From the NCBI RefSeq assembly GCF_004363655.1, contig NZ_SNZH01000016.1:124001-188000 (forward strand): a DNA stretch of 64,000 nt. The letters are read 5' to 3'. Positions 12,862 to 24,067 of this stretch are shown here, piece after piece. This DNA comes from Tahibacter aquaticus. GTDB taxonomy: Bacteria > Pseudomonadota > Gammaproteobacteria > Xanthomonadales > Rhodanobacteraceae. Made by a program: the position numbers and the translations under genes. How positions within the stretch are numbered: the stretch's first letter is position 1; every line of letters begins with the position of its first letter. Under the pieces are notes generated by a model that saw only the letters and a list, made by a program, of their open reading frames with translations, did not search any database and had not been told where the DNA came from.

Positions 12862-13083
12862 ATGAAACGCGCACTTTGGATCGGCCCGGTAATGCTGCTC
12901 GGCCTGGCTCTGGGCGGCTGTGCCACCAGCGGCGGGCCGTCCTCGGCCAAGGCTAGCTATGGCGACAACGACAGGATCGACCAGGAAAAAATCGTCTCGG
13001 TGAACAAGTGGGCCAGCGATCGCGGCTACGCGGTGACCTGGGTCAACTTGCCGCAGAAGAACAAAAAGAACAGCGACGACTGA
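12862..13083 (+). CDS. Small putative lipoprotein
   Basis: 73 residues with a lipoprotein signal peptide: basic MKR, hydrophobic MLLGLALGG, then a lipobox (LGGC) giving Cys19 as the acylated residue. The mature part is about 54 residues, charged, ending in a Lys/Asn/Asp-rich tail (KKNKKNSDD). The residue after Cys is Ala, so by the Asp+2 rule it would be sorted to the outer membrane. A strong AGGAGGA lies 8 bp before ATG. No known domain is recognised. It sits between truD and a convergent Smr gene with its own likely promoter, so it is probably not part of the ispF-truD unit. Confidence 0.75.
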   Translation: MKRALWIGPVMLLGLALGGCATSGGPSSAKASYGDNDRIDQEKIVSVNKWASDRGYAVTWVNLPQKNKKNSDD

Positions 13084-13092
13084 TCCGACGGC

Positions 13093-13650
13093 TCAGCGCT
13101 TCAGCTTGAGCAATACCACCGCCGCCCCGGTTCCGCCCTGTTCGGACCGGGCCGAGGCGAACGCGACCACGTCGTCGCGCTGACGCAGCATCTTGTCCAC
13201 CAGCCGCTTGATCACCGGACCGCCAGGGCGCGAACGCAGGCCCTTGCCGTGGATCAGCTTGATGCATTGCAGGCCGCGGCGCTGTGCCTCGGCCAGGAAA
13301 CCCACGATCGCTGCACGCGCGACCTCGCCGGTCATCTGGTGCAGGTCGATCTCGTCCTGCACGCTGAAACTGCCGCGCTTGAGCCGCTTGAGCAGGTCCG
13401 GGCGATAGCCGTCGCGCAGGTAGCTCAGCTCTTCGCCGATCTCGATCTCGGCAGGGTCGAACTGCATGGTCAGCAGTTCGTCCAGCACGCGGGCCTCGTC
13501 CAGGGCGAACTGGCGCGCTTCCGGTTCGGGCCGCGGCAGCGCCTGGGCCGGTTCGGCCGGCTGGTGCCGGCGTACCGGGCCTATGGCCTGTTCGAACAGT
13601 TCCCGGTCGGCGTCGCTGACCAGCGGAGTGAGGCGTTGGCGCTTGCGCAT
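13093..13650 (-). CDS. Smr-domain protein (SmrA/SmrB-like)
   Basis: 185 residues. The C-terminal half is an Smr domain: DLHQMTGEVARAAIVGFLAEA, where the usual DLHG has Gln for Gly, then CIKLIHGKGLRS, and EQGGTGAAVVLLK at the end. In Escherichia coli the Smr protein SmrB cuts mRNA at collided ribosomes; the N-terminal half here (acidic, with DEARVLDELLTMQFD and YLRDGYRPDLLKRLKRG) is of the same general design. ATG at 13650 (MRKRQRLTPL) was preferred to an upstream in-frame ATG at 13695. The gene is divergent from surE and convergent with the lipoprotein gene. Assignment as SmrA or SmrB is not possible by eye. Confidence 0.85.
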   Translation of the reverse strand: MRKRQRLTPLVSDADRELFEQAIGPVRRHQPAEPAQALPRPEPEARQFALDEARVLDELLTMQFDPAEIEIGEELSYLRDGYRPDLLKRLKRGSFSVQDEIDLHQMTGEVARAAIVGFLAEAQRRGLQCIKLIHGKGLRSRPGGPVIKRLVDKMLRQRDDVVAFASARSEQGGTGAAVVLLKLKR

Positions 13651-13769
13651 GGAAATCCGGTCGCGGCGTGAGCTTGGCGGCAATGGTGCGGCCAAGCCGG
13701 GCTTGCGGCAATGCGGGAGAGCGGGCCGAATTCCGCTAAACTTTCCGCCTGTCTCAACAGGTTGCCCGC

Positions 13770-14549
13770 ATGCGAGTTCTGGTTTCCAACGATGACGGCG
13801 TGGATGCGCCGGGCATACGCGTACTGGCCGAACGCCTGGCTGTCGCCGGTTCCGTCACTGTCGTCGCACCGGACCGGGACCGTTCCGGCGCCAGCAATTC
13901 GCTCACCCTGGACCAGCCCATCCGTGTCAGCCGCATGGACGACGGCCGTTACCGCGTCGCCGGCACACCGACCGACTGCGTCCACTTGGCCCTGGCCGGA
14001 CTGCTGGATTTCCAGCCCGATATCGTGGTTTCCGGCATCAACAACGCACCCAACCTCGGCGACGACGTGATCTATTCCGGTACCGTGTCGGCGGCGATGG
14101 AAGGGCGCTTCCTTGGCCTGCCGGCGATCGCGGTATCGCTGGTCTGCCATAACCATCAGGCCGAACATTACGAAACCGCGGCCCAGGCCGCCCTGGTGCT
14201 GATGCAGCGCCTGCTGGTCGATCCGCTGCCGGCCGATACCATCCTCAACGTCAACGTACCTGACCGGCCCTGGAATGAAATCCGCGGCTTCGCCGTGACG
14301 CGGCTGGGCCGGCGCCACCGGTCCGCGCCGTGCATCCGCGAACGGGATCCGCGCGGTCGGCCGATCTGGTGGATAGGCCCGGCTGGCGAAGCCGAAGATG
14401 ACGGTCCCGGCACCGATTTCCACGCCGTGCGCGACGGCTACATCTCGATCACGCCGATCCATGTCGATCTGACGCGTTACCAGGCGCTGGAAAAAGTCGC
14501 CGGATGGGTGGTCAGCCTGGAGCAAAGCGCGGAGCAGGCCGGCGCATGA
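13770..14549 (+). CDS. surE: 5'/3'-nucleotidase SurE
   Basis: 259 residues. A metal-dependent phosphatase acting on nucleoside monophosphates and associated with stationary-phase survival. Metal-site motifs are present: [11 protein letters not shown] at the N-terminus (two Asp), RSGASNSLT, and [26 protein letters not shown] hexamer at 13737-13742 is a possible -10. It starts the conserved surE-pcm-yqaA-nlpD-rpoS series, a stress and stationary-phase group, and its stop overlaps the pcm start as ATGA. Confidence 0.97.
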   Translation: MRVLVSNDDGVDAPGIRVLAERLAVAGSVTVVAPDRDRSGASNSLTLDQPIRVSRMDDGRYRVAGTPTDCVHLALAGLLDFQPDIVVSGINNAPNLGDDVIYSGTVSAAMEGRFLGLPAIAVSLVCHNHQAEHYETAAQAALVLMQRLLVDPLPADTILNVNVPDRPWNEIRGFAVTRLGRRHRSAPCIRERDPRGRPIWWIGPAGEAEDDGPGTDFHAVRDGYISITPIHVDLTRYQALEKVAGWVVSLEQSAEQAGA

Positions 14550-15223
14550 GCGCGTACTCGCGCCTGAGTCCGGAAGCGCGCGGCCTGGGCATGACGTCGC
14601 AGCGCGCGCGCGATCGCCTGATCGAGCGCCTGCAGGCCGACGGCATAAAGGATCGCCGCGTACTGGAAGTGATGCGCCAGCTGCCGCGTCATCTGTTCGT
14701 GGAAGAGGCGCTGGCCACGCGCGCCTACGAAGACACCGCCCTGCCCATCGGCCAGGGCCAGACCATCTCGCAGCCCTGGGTGGTCGCACGCATGAGCGAG
14801 GCGCTGCTGGAATTCCAGACGCCGAAGCGGGTGCTGGAAATCGGCACGGGGTCGGGCTACCAGGCTGCGGTGTTGGCTGGCCTGGTCGAGCAGGTGCATA
14901 CGGTCGAGCGTATCGAGGAACTGCTGCGCAATGCGCGCCGGCGCTTTCGCAAGCTCGGCATCGCCAATATCCGCTCCAAGCATGACGACGGCCGCCTGGG
15001 CTGGCCGGAAGAAGCACTTTTTGACGGCATCGTACTTACTGCTGCCGGCGTTACCCTGGAAAATGCCTTGCTCGACCAGCTCGCTCCTGACGGCGTGCTC
15101 GTCGCGCCGGTCGGAGCGGCCGGGCGCCAGCAGCTGGTGCGCATCCGGCCCGACGGCGACGGCCGCGTGCGCGAGGTGCTGTGTGCCGTGAGTTTCGTGC
15201 CGCTGTTGAGCGGCGTTCTGTAA
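14546..15223 (+). CDS. pcm: Protein-L-isoaspartate O-methyltransferase
   Basis: 225 residues. It methylates L-isoaspartyl residues of aged proteins with S-adenosylmethionine so that they can revert to aspartate. Motifs: [17 protein letters not shown] (substrate loop) and the SAM-binding [15 protein letters not shown], then HTVERI and the C-terminal PVG strand. ATG at 14546 overlaps the surE stop (ATGA) and gives a family-length protein; the longer frame upstream lies inside surE. Coupled to surE and followed by yqaA after 29 bp. Confidence 0.96.
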   Translation: MSAYSRLSPEARGLGMTSQRARDRLIERLQADGIKDRRVLEVMRQLPRHLFVEEALATRAYEDTALPIGQGQTISQPWVVARMSEALLEFQTPKRVLEIGTGSGYQAAVLAGLVEQVHTVERIEELLRNARRRFRKLGIANIRSKHDDGRLGWPEEALFDGIVLTAAGVTLENALLDQLAPDGVLVAPVGAAGRQQLVRIRPDGDGRVREVLCAVSFVPLLSGVL

Positions 15224-15252
15224 ATGTCGATTTGTCCACGGACGGAACGCGC

Positions 15253-15858
15253 ATGAAATTGTTCAAGCCGCTGTACGAAAAAGCCCTGCAATGGGCGGCT
15301 CATCCCCAGGCCGAGCGCCTGTTGGCGGGCCTGAGTTTTGTCGAGGCGATCATTTTCCCGGTGATGCCGGAGGTGATGCTGGCACCGATGACCCTGGCCA
15401 GGCCCAGCCGCTGGGCGCGCTACGCCACCATCAGCATGGTGTTCTCCGTGATCGGTGCCGTGGTCGGCTATGTGCTGGGCCACTACGCTTTCGACCTGTT
15501 GCGGCCGCTGCTGGACTACCTGGGCTGGCTGCCGCGCATCGACGCGCTGGTACTGGAGTTGCGCACGACCGTGGCGAACAGCGCCTGGACCGCTTTCTGG
15601 CTGCTGGTTCTGGCCGGATTCATGCCGGTTCCCCTCAAGATCTTCACCTGGGCCTCGGGCATTGTCGGCGTGCCGATGCTGGCTTTTGTCGCCAGCATGA
15701 TTATCGGCCGCGGCAAGCGCGTCTACCTGCTGGCCGGAGTGATCCGGCTCGGCGGGCCCAGGGCCGAGGCGGTATTGCACAAGTACATCGAGTGGGTGGG
15801 CTGGGCGGCGCTGCTGCTGTTTGCCGGCCTGATCCTCTGGTTGAAGCTGCGGCATTGA
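15253..15858 (+). CDS. YqaA/DedA-family inner membrane protein
   Basis: 201 residues with about five hydrophobic segments. It matches the YqaA branch of the DedA (SNARE-associated/VTT) superfamily: FVEAIIFPVMPEVMLAPM at the N-terminus and GFMPVPLKIFTWASG, which is the re-entrant-loop motif. DedA relatives act in membrane lipid (undecaprenyl phosphate and phospholipid) transport; the exact substrate of this branch is not established. ATG at 15253 begins the recognisable family region (MKLFKPLYEKAL). In many gammaproteobacteria this gene lies between pcm and nlpD, as here. Confidence 0.88.
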   Translation: MKLFKPLYEKALQWAAHPQAERLLAGLSFVEAIIFPVMPEVMLAPMTLARPSRWARYATISMVFSVIGAVVGYVLGHYAFDLLRPLLDYLGWLPRIDALVLELRTTVANSAWTAFWLLVLAGFMPVPLKIFTWASGIVGVPMLAFVASMIIGRGKRVYLLAGVIRLGGPRAEAVLHKYIEWVGWAALLLFAGLILWLKLRH

Positions 15859-15869
15859 AGGAAGACGAC

Positions 15870-16985
15870 GTGACTCACGCGAACAGGGGCGTGGACAGGA
15901 TCTGCCGCGGTACGGCATGGACGCTGGCGCTGCTGCTCAGCGCCTGCGCCACCACGCCGCCGGCGCCGGTGGAAGACATCGCCCTGGATGAACGTCAGCC
16001 GCCGCGCGAAACCGCACCGCGGGCCGTGCGCCAGGGCAGCCAGGTCGCCACGCACAAGGTCGTGGCGGGCGACACCTTGTATTCGATCGCCTTCAAGAAC
16101 GGGCTGGATTTCCGCGAAATCGCCCGCTTCAACCATATCGAGGCGCCGTATCGCATCTATGTGGGGCAGCAGCTGAAGCTGGGCGAGGAAGCACCGCCTG
16201 CCGGCGTCGCCGTTGCGGCAGTGCCGTCCGCGCCAGCGCCGACACGCATCAGCGAGCTGCCGCCGGAACCGCCGCGGCGGCCCGCGCCGGGCGCCAGTGC
16301 GACGACGGCGCCGACCAGCATTCCGGCCAGCGGGCCGAACAGCAAGGTCGATCCGCTGGCGGTGCGCAGCGCCACGCCGCCGAGCAACGAGCGTCCGCCG
16401 GGTACGCTGCCGGCGAGCAAGCCGCCGGCCAATTCGGTTGCCGCGGCGACGCAGCCGATACCGGCGATTGCACCGGTGCCGACACCACCGGCGCCGGCAG
16501 CGACCACGCCTGCGGCCGATCCGGTCGCCCTGCCGGCCAAGTCCGGCGCACTGGCGCCCGGCGCGAATACCACGGCAGTGGCCACGCCTGGGCCGACCAC
16601 GCCGGTACTCAACAGCGGCGGCGTCAGCTGGCGCTGGCCGGCCAGCGGCAAGGTGGTCGGCACCTTCATTGCCGGCGACCAGACCCGCCAGGGCGTTGAT
16701 ATCGCCGGCAGCGCCGGAGCGGCTGTCGCGGCGGCGGCGGACGGTTCGGTCGTCTACAGCGGTAACGGACTGCTCGGTTACGGCGAGCTGATCATCGTCA
16801 AGCATTCCGCCTCGTTCCTGTCGGCTTACGGGCATAACCGCAAACGCCTCGTCAAGGAAGGCGATACGGTCAAGGCTGGCCAGGCTATTGCCGAGATGGG
16901 CGGCTCCAACCGGGAAATGTTGCATTTTGAAATCCGCCGCAACGGCAAGCCGGTCAACCCGCTGGAGTATTTGCCCGCGCGCTGA
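15870..16985 (+). CDS. nlpD: Murein hydrolase activator NlpD (lipoprotein)
   Basis: 371 residues from GTG at 15870, preceded by AAGGAAG. Lipoprotein signal peptide with Cys26 (LLSAC). LysM peptidoglycan-binding domain at about 61-104 (THKVVAGDTLYSIAF to VGQQLKL). A long Pro/Ala/Thr linker follows (about 108-255). The C-terminal domain is a degenerate LytM/M23 peptidase. The first zinc ligand is absent (RQGVDIAG; the family has His before Gly) and the HxH motif reads MLHFEIR, so it should be non-catalytic. Such proteins activate amidase AmiC during cell separation. It directly precedes the rpoS-type gene, and rpoS promoters often lie within nlpD. Confidence 0.93.
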   Translation: MTHANRGVDRICRGTAWTLALLLSACATTPPAPVEDIALDERQPPRETAPRAVRQGSQVATHKVVAGDTLYSIAFKNGLDFREIARFNHIEAPYRIYVGQQLKLGEEAPPAGVAVAAVPSAPAPTRISELPPEPPRRPAPGASATTAPTSIPASGPNSKVDPLAVRSATPPSNERPPGTLPASKPPANSVAAATQPIPAIAPVPTPPAPAATTPAADPVALPAKSGALAPGANTTAVATPGPTTPVLNSGGVSWRWPASGKVVGTFIAGDQTRQGVDIAGSAGAAVAAAADGSVVYSGNGLLGYGELIIVKHSASFLSAYGHNRKRLVKEGDTVKAGQAIAEMGGSNREMLHFEIRRNGKPVNPLEYLPAR

Positions 16986-17221
16986 GCGGCGAAGGAGCGG
17001 CTGCTAGGTTGTCGTGCCCACGACATGCCTGTCGTGAGCACGGCCTTCCTGTGGCGCGGGCGATCCTGTCCGGCTGCGGGCCCGGCCCCGGGTTTATGTC
17101 CGCTTGAGCCTGTCCGCAGCGTTTTTCCGAATATGCATTCGCCTGCCTCGCCGCAGGCCTGGCAACAACGACACCGACGCGCCACAGCTCTGGCGCAACC
17201 GCCTGGGAGTATGCTGGCGCA

Positions 17222-18139
17222 ATGAGTTCACCCCTGCGCGAAGAACCGTCGTTGGACGCTGACGACATGCTGGCCTTGCTCGATGCGATCGAGCCGCCGC
17301 AGGGCGAGGAAACGCGCAATTCCACCAGTGCCTATCTGAACGAAATCGGCCTGATTCCGCTGCTCGACGCGTCCGGCGAGCGGGGCCTGGGCGAGCGCGT
17401 GGCGTTGGGGGACGGCGAGGCGCGGCGGCAGATGATCGAGGCCAACCTGCGCCTGGTCGTGGCGATCGCGCGCAGCTTCGTCGGCCGCGGCGTGCCGCTG
17501 CTGGACCTGATCGCCGAGGGCAATCTCGGCCTGATCCGTGCCGTGGAGAAATTCGATCCGGCCCGCGGCCTGCGATTTTCCACCTACGCCAGCTGGTGGA
17601 TACGCGAGTCGGTGCAGCGCGCGCTGATGCAGCAGGGCCGTACCGTGCGCGTGCCGGTACATGTGCTGCGCGAGCTGGCCCAGGCTTTGCGCGCCCGGCG
17701 CGAACTGCTGCTGAGCCTGGGACGCCAGCCGACCCAGGAAGAACTCGCCCAGGCCCTGAACAAGTCGACTGGCGACGTCGCTGCGCTGTTTTGCGTGACC
17801 GAGGAAATCCGCTCGCTGGATGCTCCGATGTCCGAAGCCGACGATCGTGCCCTGGTCGAGCAGATATCCGCCGAAACCAGCAGCGTTGTCGCTGGCAGCG
17901 AATTCAACGAAATTGCCGGCGGACGCCTGCCACAGTGGCTGGAAAAGCTCAATCCGCGCCAGCGCCTGGTGGTCGAGCGCCGCTACGGCCTGGCCGGGCA
18001 TGCGGCGCAGACGCTGGCCGAGATTGCGGGCGAGCTGGGCCTTACGCGCGAACGCGTGCGGCAGATCCAGGTGGAAGCCTTGGCGCGCCTGCGGCGGATT
18101 GGCGAGGCGGATGGCGTGGGCGGTCCTGAAGCTGGCTAG
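17222..18139 (+). CDS. rpoS: RpoS-type RNA polymerase sigma factor
   Basis: 305 residues, slightly shorter than Escherichia coli RpoS. Region 1.2 is [15 protein letters not shown]. Region 2 contains [37 protein letters not shown] in shorter blocks; region 3 begins [12 protein letters not shown]; region 4 ends with [19 protein letters not shown]. The synteny (surE-pcm-yqaA-nlpD-rpoS) identifies it as the stationary-phase sigma factor better than sequence alone. The 236-bp leader contains GTCGTG (17011), CACGAC (17019) and GTCGTG (17031), which allow two exclusive short hairpins. It faces the convergent small operon ending at 18205. Confidence 0.93.
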   Translation: MSSPLREEPSLDADDMLALLDAIEPPQGEETRNSTSAYLNEIGLIPLLDASGERGLGERVALGDGEARRQMIEANLRLVVAIARSFVGRGVPLLDLIAEGNLGLIRAVEKFDPARGLRFSTYASWWIRESVQRALMQQGRTVRVPVHVLRELAQALRARRELLLSLGRQPTQEELAQALNKSTGDVAALFCVTEEIRSLDAPMSEADDRALVEQISAETSSVVAGSEFNEIAGGRLPQWLEKLNPRQRLVVERRYGLAGHAAQTLAEIAGELGLTRERVRQIQVEALARLRRIGEADGVGGPEAG

Positions 18140-18204
18140 TGTGGCGTGCGGCCGGGCTGCTGTTCGTCCTGGCGTCGCAAACGGATAGCGCAATGCCCGC
18201 CGTT

Positions 18205-18594
18205 CTACGGAATGCCTGAAGGCGCCGGCAGGATAAACGCCGCAACGACCTTGCGGCCCTCGCCGACCAGCACATTGAAGGTTCTCGCCGCGGCGGCGTT
18301 GTCCATCACTTCGATGCCGATGCCGCGACGCAGGAATTCCGCCAGTATCGCCTGCGACGGAAATACGATGCGCGAGCCGCTGCCGAGGATGACAACGGCA
18401 GGCTTCAGCTCAAGTATCGGCGCGATCGCGGCGGTATCGATCGCGCCGACCGCGTTCACCGGCCAGGCTTCGATGGCCCGGTCCGGTGCCAGCACGAAGC
18501 TGTGTTGCAGCTCGCGGTCGACGACGGTGATTGCCTCGGCGGCAACGCGCCGTATGAACAGGTATTCGCCCGGCCGGTTCAGCGACAGCTGCAT
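18205..18594 (-). CDS. Mth938-like domain protein (DUF498 family)
   Basis: 129 residues, a single-domain protein of the Mth938/AF_2 (DUF498) fold. The core reads PAVVILGSGSRIVFPS then LRRGIGIEVMDNAAAARTFNVL and ends in a beta strand (GEGRKVVAAFILP). Family members are small and soluble. Human NDUFAF3, a complex I assembly factor, shares the fold, but the bacterial role is not settled. It starts 7 bp after the YhbY stop on the same strand, so the two form an operon convergent with rpoS. Confidence 0.85.
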   Translation of the reverse strand: MQLSLNRPGEYLFIRRVAAEAITVVDRELQHSFVLAPDRAIEAWPVNAVGAIDTAAIAPILELKPAVVILGSGSRIVFPSQAILAEFLRRGIGIEVMDNAAAARTFNVLVGEGRKVVAAFILPAPSGIP

Positions 18595-18601
18595 GGCGGA
18601 C

Positions 18602-18898
18602 TCAGCGGGGCAGAGCGATGACCGGCTTTTCCGCGTTGCGGCGGAAATACACCGCGGTACGGCCTATGGTCTGAACGGTTTCGGATTTGGTCGCTTCGGC
18701 CAGCTGGGCGGCGTGGGCGGCAAATTCGCTGCGGTCTTCGGCCGGAATGCGCACTTTGACCAGTTCGTGATGATCCAGGGCCAGGCTGAATTCCTGGATC
18801 AGGGCTTCGGTGACGCCTTTGGCGCCGACCAGGATGACGGGTTTGAGATCGTGGGCGAGACCGCGCAGGTAACGGCGCTGGCTATTGCTGAGGGACAT
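18602..18898 (-). CDS. yhbY: RNA-binding CRM-domain protein YhbY
   Basis: 98 residues, one CRM domain. Start chosen at ATG 18898 (MSLSNSQRRYLRGLAHDLKP) because it gives the exact family N-terminus; the longer frame runs into the opposing rlmE gene. The GxxG loop appears in ILVGAKGVTEALIQE, followed by HHELVKVRIPAEDR and a C-terminal QTIGRTAVYFRRN. YhbY associates with pre-50S ribosomal particles in Escherichia coli. It is divergent from rlmE, as in Escherichia coli, with a 103-bp shared promoter region. Confidence 0.94.
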   Translation of the reverse strand: MSLSNSQRRYLRGLAHDLKPVILVGAKGVTEALIQEFSLALDHHELVKVRIPAEDRSEFAAHAAQLAEATKSETVQTIGRTAVYFRRNAEKPVIALPR

Positions 18899-19001
18899 GG
18901 GAATCGAAGGCAAGACGCGGCGCTGCACCGCAGGCAAGGACGACAGGGTATCATGCCCGGCCCGTTGTCCTTCCTGATCCGGCTCAGCCCGGTAATACGC
19001 C

Positions 19002-19625
19002 ATGTCCTCGCGCAGCAAGAGTAGCCAACGCTGGCTGCAAGAACATTTCAAAGACCCCTACGTCAAGAAAGCCCAGGCCGAGGGCTATCGCTCGCGTGCG
19101 GTTTTCAAGCTGGACGAGCTGCTGGAGCGCGACGATCTGCTCAAGCCGGGCATGACCGTGGTCGACCTGGGCGCTGCGCCCGGCGGCTGGTCGCAGCTGG
19201 TCAACGAAAAACTGAAAGGCAGGGGCCGTATCGTCGCCCTTGATATTCTGCCGATGCAGGGCATTTCCGGAGTGGACTTCATCTGCGGCGATTTCCGCGA
19301 AGAGGCGGTTCTTGCACAGCTGGAGGCGCAACTCAACGGCGCCCAGGTGGATCTTGTACTGTCGGACATGGCACCCAATATGAGCGGCGTGGACCTGGTC
19401 GACCAGACGCGGGCCATGCATCTGTCCGAACTGGCGCTGGATTTTTCCGGCCGCTGGCTCAAGCCCGGAGGCGATTTCCTGATCAAGCTGTTCCAGGGCA
19501 TCGGCTTCGACGAGTACGTTAGGAACTTGCGGACGGCATTTACCCGCGTCAGCATCCGTAAACCCAAGGCTTCGCGGGCGCGATCCAACGAAGTCTATGC
19601 GCTGGCTCGGGGCCGGCGTAAGTAA
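19002..19625 (+). CDS. rlmE: 23S rRNA 2'-O-ribose U2552 methyltransferase
   Basis: 207 residues. It methylates the ribose of U2552 in the A loop of 23S rRNA late in 50S assembly. The SAM site is [14 protein letters not shown]. The K-D-K-E catalytic tetrad can be followed in [28 protein letters not shown] and the final [10 protein letters not shown] strand. Paired with ftsH 12 bp downstream, the usual arrangement, and divergent from yhbY. Both neighbours act on the large ribosomal subunit. Confidence 0.96.
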   Translation: MSSRSKSSQRWLQEHFKDPYVKKAQAEGYRSRAVFKLDELLERDDLLKPGMTVVDLGAAPGGWSQLVNEKLKGRGRIVALDILPMQGISGVDFICGDFREEAVLAQLEAQLNGAQVDLVLSDMAPNMSGVDLVDQTRAMHLSELALDFSGRWLKPGGDFLIKLFQGIGFDEYVRNLRTAFTRVSIRKPKASRARSNEVYALARGRRK

Positions 19626-19637
19626 GGAGTGTTATAG

Positions 19638-21563
<1,926 letters not shown>

Positions 21564-21582
21564 GCGAGTCTGCAATACCTGC

Positions 21583-21615
21583 GCAAAGGGCCGCATCTGC
21601 GGCCTTTTGCTTTTG
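21583..21615 (+). terminator. Rho-independent terminator after ftsH
   Basis: A GC-rich stem (GCAAAGGGCCGCA with TGCGGCCTTTTGC, one G-T wobble) around a short loop is followed by TTTTGT. It starts 20 bp after the ftsH stop. Confidence 0.85.
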
Positions 21616-21678
21616 TGTATTTTGTCTTTTCCGGGGTGGCTTTCGTCCACGTCCGCCAATACGGAGCGAGCCAATAGC

Positions 21679-22569
21679 ATGATCCACCCAACCCTCGACT
21701 GCGCCGGCCGCGAGCTGGTGCTGGACCGGCCGCTGGTCTGCGGCATCGTCAATGTCACGCCCGATTCGTTCTCCGACGGCGGCGATCACTTCGATGCGGC
21801 GGCGGCGATCGCACACGGCCTGCAACTGGTCGAGCAAGGCGCCGACCTGCTCGACATCGGCGGCGAATCCACCCGACCGGGGGCGGCAGCCGTCGGCGAA
21901 GATGAAGAACGCCGCCGCGTCATCCCCGTGATCGAGGCCTTGGCGCGGCAGACGCACGTACCGATTTCCATCGATACCTCCAAGCCCGGCGTGATGCGCG
22001 CCGCTGTCGCCGCTGGCGCCGGCCTGATCAATGACGTGCATGCGCTGCGCCTGGACGGCGCACTCGATGCCGCAGCCGATCTGCAGGTGCCGGTCTGCCT
22101 GATGCATATGCAGGGTGAGCCGCGCAGCATGCAGGCTGAGCCGCACTACGACGAAGTGGTCGCTGACATCAAGCGCTTCCTCGCCGATCGCATCTTCAGC
22201 TGCGAGCTGGCCGGTATTCCGCGCAAGCGCCTGCTGGTCGATCCGGGCTTCGGTTTCGGCAAGACGCTCGAACACAACCTGGCCTTGCTGCGCGAGTTGC
22301 AGCAGTTTGCCAACCTCGGCGCGCCGCTGTTGGTCGGCCTGTCGCGCAAATCTTTCCTCGGCGCCTTGAGTGGGCGCCAGGCACCGGCCGAGCGCGTATA
22401 CGCCTCGGTCGCTGCGGCGCTGATCGCGGCCCAGCGCGGTGCCGCGATCCTGCGCGTCCACGACGTGGCCGCGACCGTGGATGCGCTCAAGATCTGGCTG
22501 CCGGTGGCCCAACCTGCGGCCGTGCGCAAGAGTGCAGCGCCCAGCCTGCGCTGGGGCGACGACGACTGA
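21679..22569 (+). CDS. folP: Dihydropteroate synthase
   Basis: 296 residues. It joins p-aminobenzoate to 6-hydroxymethyl-dihydropterin diphosphate in folate synthesis and is the sulfonamide target. Motifs in order: CGIVNVTPDSFSDGGDHF, DIGGESTRPGA, SIDTSKPGVM, DPGFGFGKTLEHNL, GLSRKSFLG and ILRVHDVAATVDAL. ATG at 21679 was chosen because it lies beyond the ftsH terminator and gives the normal N-terminus; the longer frame would begin inside the terminator tail. It is followed by glmM after 61 bp, the standard ftsH-folP-glmM order. Confidence 0.96.
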   Translation: MIHPTLDCAGRELVLDRPLVCGIVNVTPDSFSDGGDHFDAAAAIAHGLQLVEQGADLLDIGGESTRPGAAAVGEDEERRRVIPVIEALARQTHVPISIDTSKPGVMRAAVAAGAGLINDVHALRLDGALDAAADLQVPVCLMHMQGEPRSMQAEPHYDEVVADIKRFLADRIFSCELAGIPRKRLLVDPGFGFGKTLEHNLALLRELQQFANLGAPLLVGLSRKSFLGALSGRQAPAERVYASVAAALIAAQRGAAILRVHDVAATVDALKIWLPVAQPAAVRKSAAPSLRWGDDD

Positions 22570-22630
22570 GAGGCGTCCCGCAACAGCCCGCGCTATGCTT
22601 GCCGACCCTTAAGGCAAACCGAGCCCCCGC

Positions 22631-23986
22631 ATGAGCAAGCGCACGTATTTCGGCACCGACGGCATCCGCGGCCGCGTGGGGCAGTGGCCGATCACCGCCG
22701 AATTCATGCTCAAGCTGGGCCGTGCCGCCGGCAAGGTACTGACCGGACCGGACGGCGACGCGACCGTCGTCATCGGCAAGGACACGCGCATCTCCGGCTA
22801 TATGTTCGAATCGGCGCTGGAAGCCGGCCTGGTTGCCGCTGGTGCCAATGTACGGCTGCTCGGGCCCATGCCGACGCCGGCTGTTGCCTATCTCACGCGC
22901 AGCCTGCGCGCCAGCGCCGGCATCGTGATCAGCGCTTCGCACAACCCGCACCAGGACAATGGCATCAAATTCTTTTCCGCCGATGGCGAGAAGCTGGCCG
23001 ACGACGTCGAGGCGGCGATCGAGCGCGAACTCGAAGCGCCGTTCGAAACCGTGCCGTCGGAACAGATCGGCAAGGCCGTGCGCGTCAGCGACGCGGCCAC
23101 GCGCTACGGCGAATTCTGCAATTCCACTTTTCCGCATGACCTCAGCTTGCGCAGCCTCAAGCTGGTGGTCGACTGCGCCCACGGCGCCACTTACCAGATC
23201 GCACCCAAGCTGTTCGAGGAGCTGGGCGCGCGCGTCAGCAGCATAGGCACCCAACCCGACGGCCTGAATATCAACCGCGACTGCGGTTCCACCAGTCCGG
23301 CGGCGTTGCAGCGTGCCGTGGTCGAGCAGGGTGCCGACCTCGGCATCGCCTTCGACGGCGACGGCGACCGCGTACTGTTCGTCGATGCTGGCGGGCGCCT
23401 GGTCGATGGCGACGACATCCTCTACGTACTGGCCAGCGACTGGCAGCGCAGCGGCCGCCTCAGCGGTCCGGTGGTGGGCACGTTGATGACCAATTACGGC
23501 CTGGAGCGCGCATTTGCTGCAGCGGGAATCGGTTTTCTGCGTGCCAAGGTGGGCGACCGCTATGTGATGCAGGCACTGAAGGAAACCGCCGGCATGCTCG
23601 GCGGCGAAGCCTCGGGTCATATCCTGTGCCTGGACAGCGCCTCGACCGGCGACGGTATCGTGGCGGCGCTGCAGCTGCTGGAAGTGCTGGTGCGCAACGG
23701 CCAGACCCTGGCCCAGGCCTGTACCGGCTGGGAACGCCTACCGCAGATCACGCGCAATGTGCGCGTCAGCGGCAATGCCGGCCGCCTGCTCGAACATGTC
23801 CAGGTGCTGGCCGAGCGCAGCGTGGTCGAACGCGAACTGGAAGGCCGCGGCCGCCTGGTGCTGCGGGCTTCCGGTACCGAGCCGCTGATCCGCGTCACCA
23901 TCGAGGCGGCCGATGCGGCCCTGGTCGACGCGCTGGCCGGGCGGCTCGCCCGCGCCGTAGAATCCGCGGCCACAGAATCTGCCTGA
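22631..23986 (+). CDS. glmM: Phosphoglucosamine mutase
   Basis: 451 residues. It converts glucosamine 6-phosphate to glucosamine 1-phosphate, on the route to UDP-GlcNAc for peptidoglycan and lipopolysaccharide. Four-domain phosphohexomutase: [11 protein letters not shown] at the start, active-site phosphoserine Ser103 in [15 protein letters not shown], metal loop [10 protein letters not shown], sugar-binding GGEASGH and the phosphate-binding [19 protein letters not shown] hexamer at 22594-22599 may be a -10 of its own promoter. Its product feeds the WecB step seen at 2.5-3.6 kb. Confidence 0.97.
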   Translation: MSKRTYFGTDGIRGRVGQWPITAEFMLKLGRAAGKVLTGPDGDATVVIGKDTRISGYMFESALEAGLVAAGANVRLLGPMPTPAVAYLTRSLRASAGIVISASHNPHQDNGIKFFSADGEKLADDVEAAIERELEAPFETVPSEQIGKAVRVSDAATRYGEFCNSTFPHDLSLRSLKLVVDCAHGATYQIAPKLFEELGARVSSIGTQPDGLNINRDCGSTSPAALQRAVVEQGADLGIAFDGDGDRVLFVDAGGRLVDGDDILYVLASDWQRSGRLSGPVVGTLMTNYGLERAFAAAGIGFLRAKVGDRYVMQALKETAGMLGGEASGHILCLDSASTGDGIVAALQLLEVLVRNGQTLAQACTGWERLPQITRNVRVSGNAGRLLEHVQVLAERSVVERELEGRGRLVLRASGTEPLIRVTIEAADAALVDALAGRLARAVESAATESA

Positions 23987-24067
23987 ATTCGGCCAGCGCT
24001 GCCGCGGCGGCGGCGCACTCGCAGCGGTGTCCTGCGCCGCTTGTTCCCCAAGCTCCGGAACCTACTC

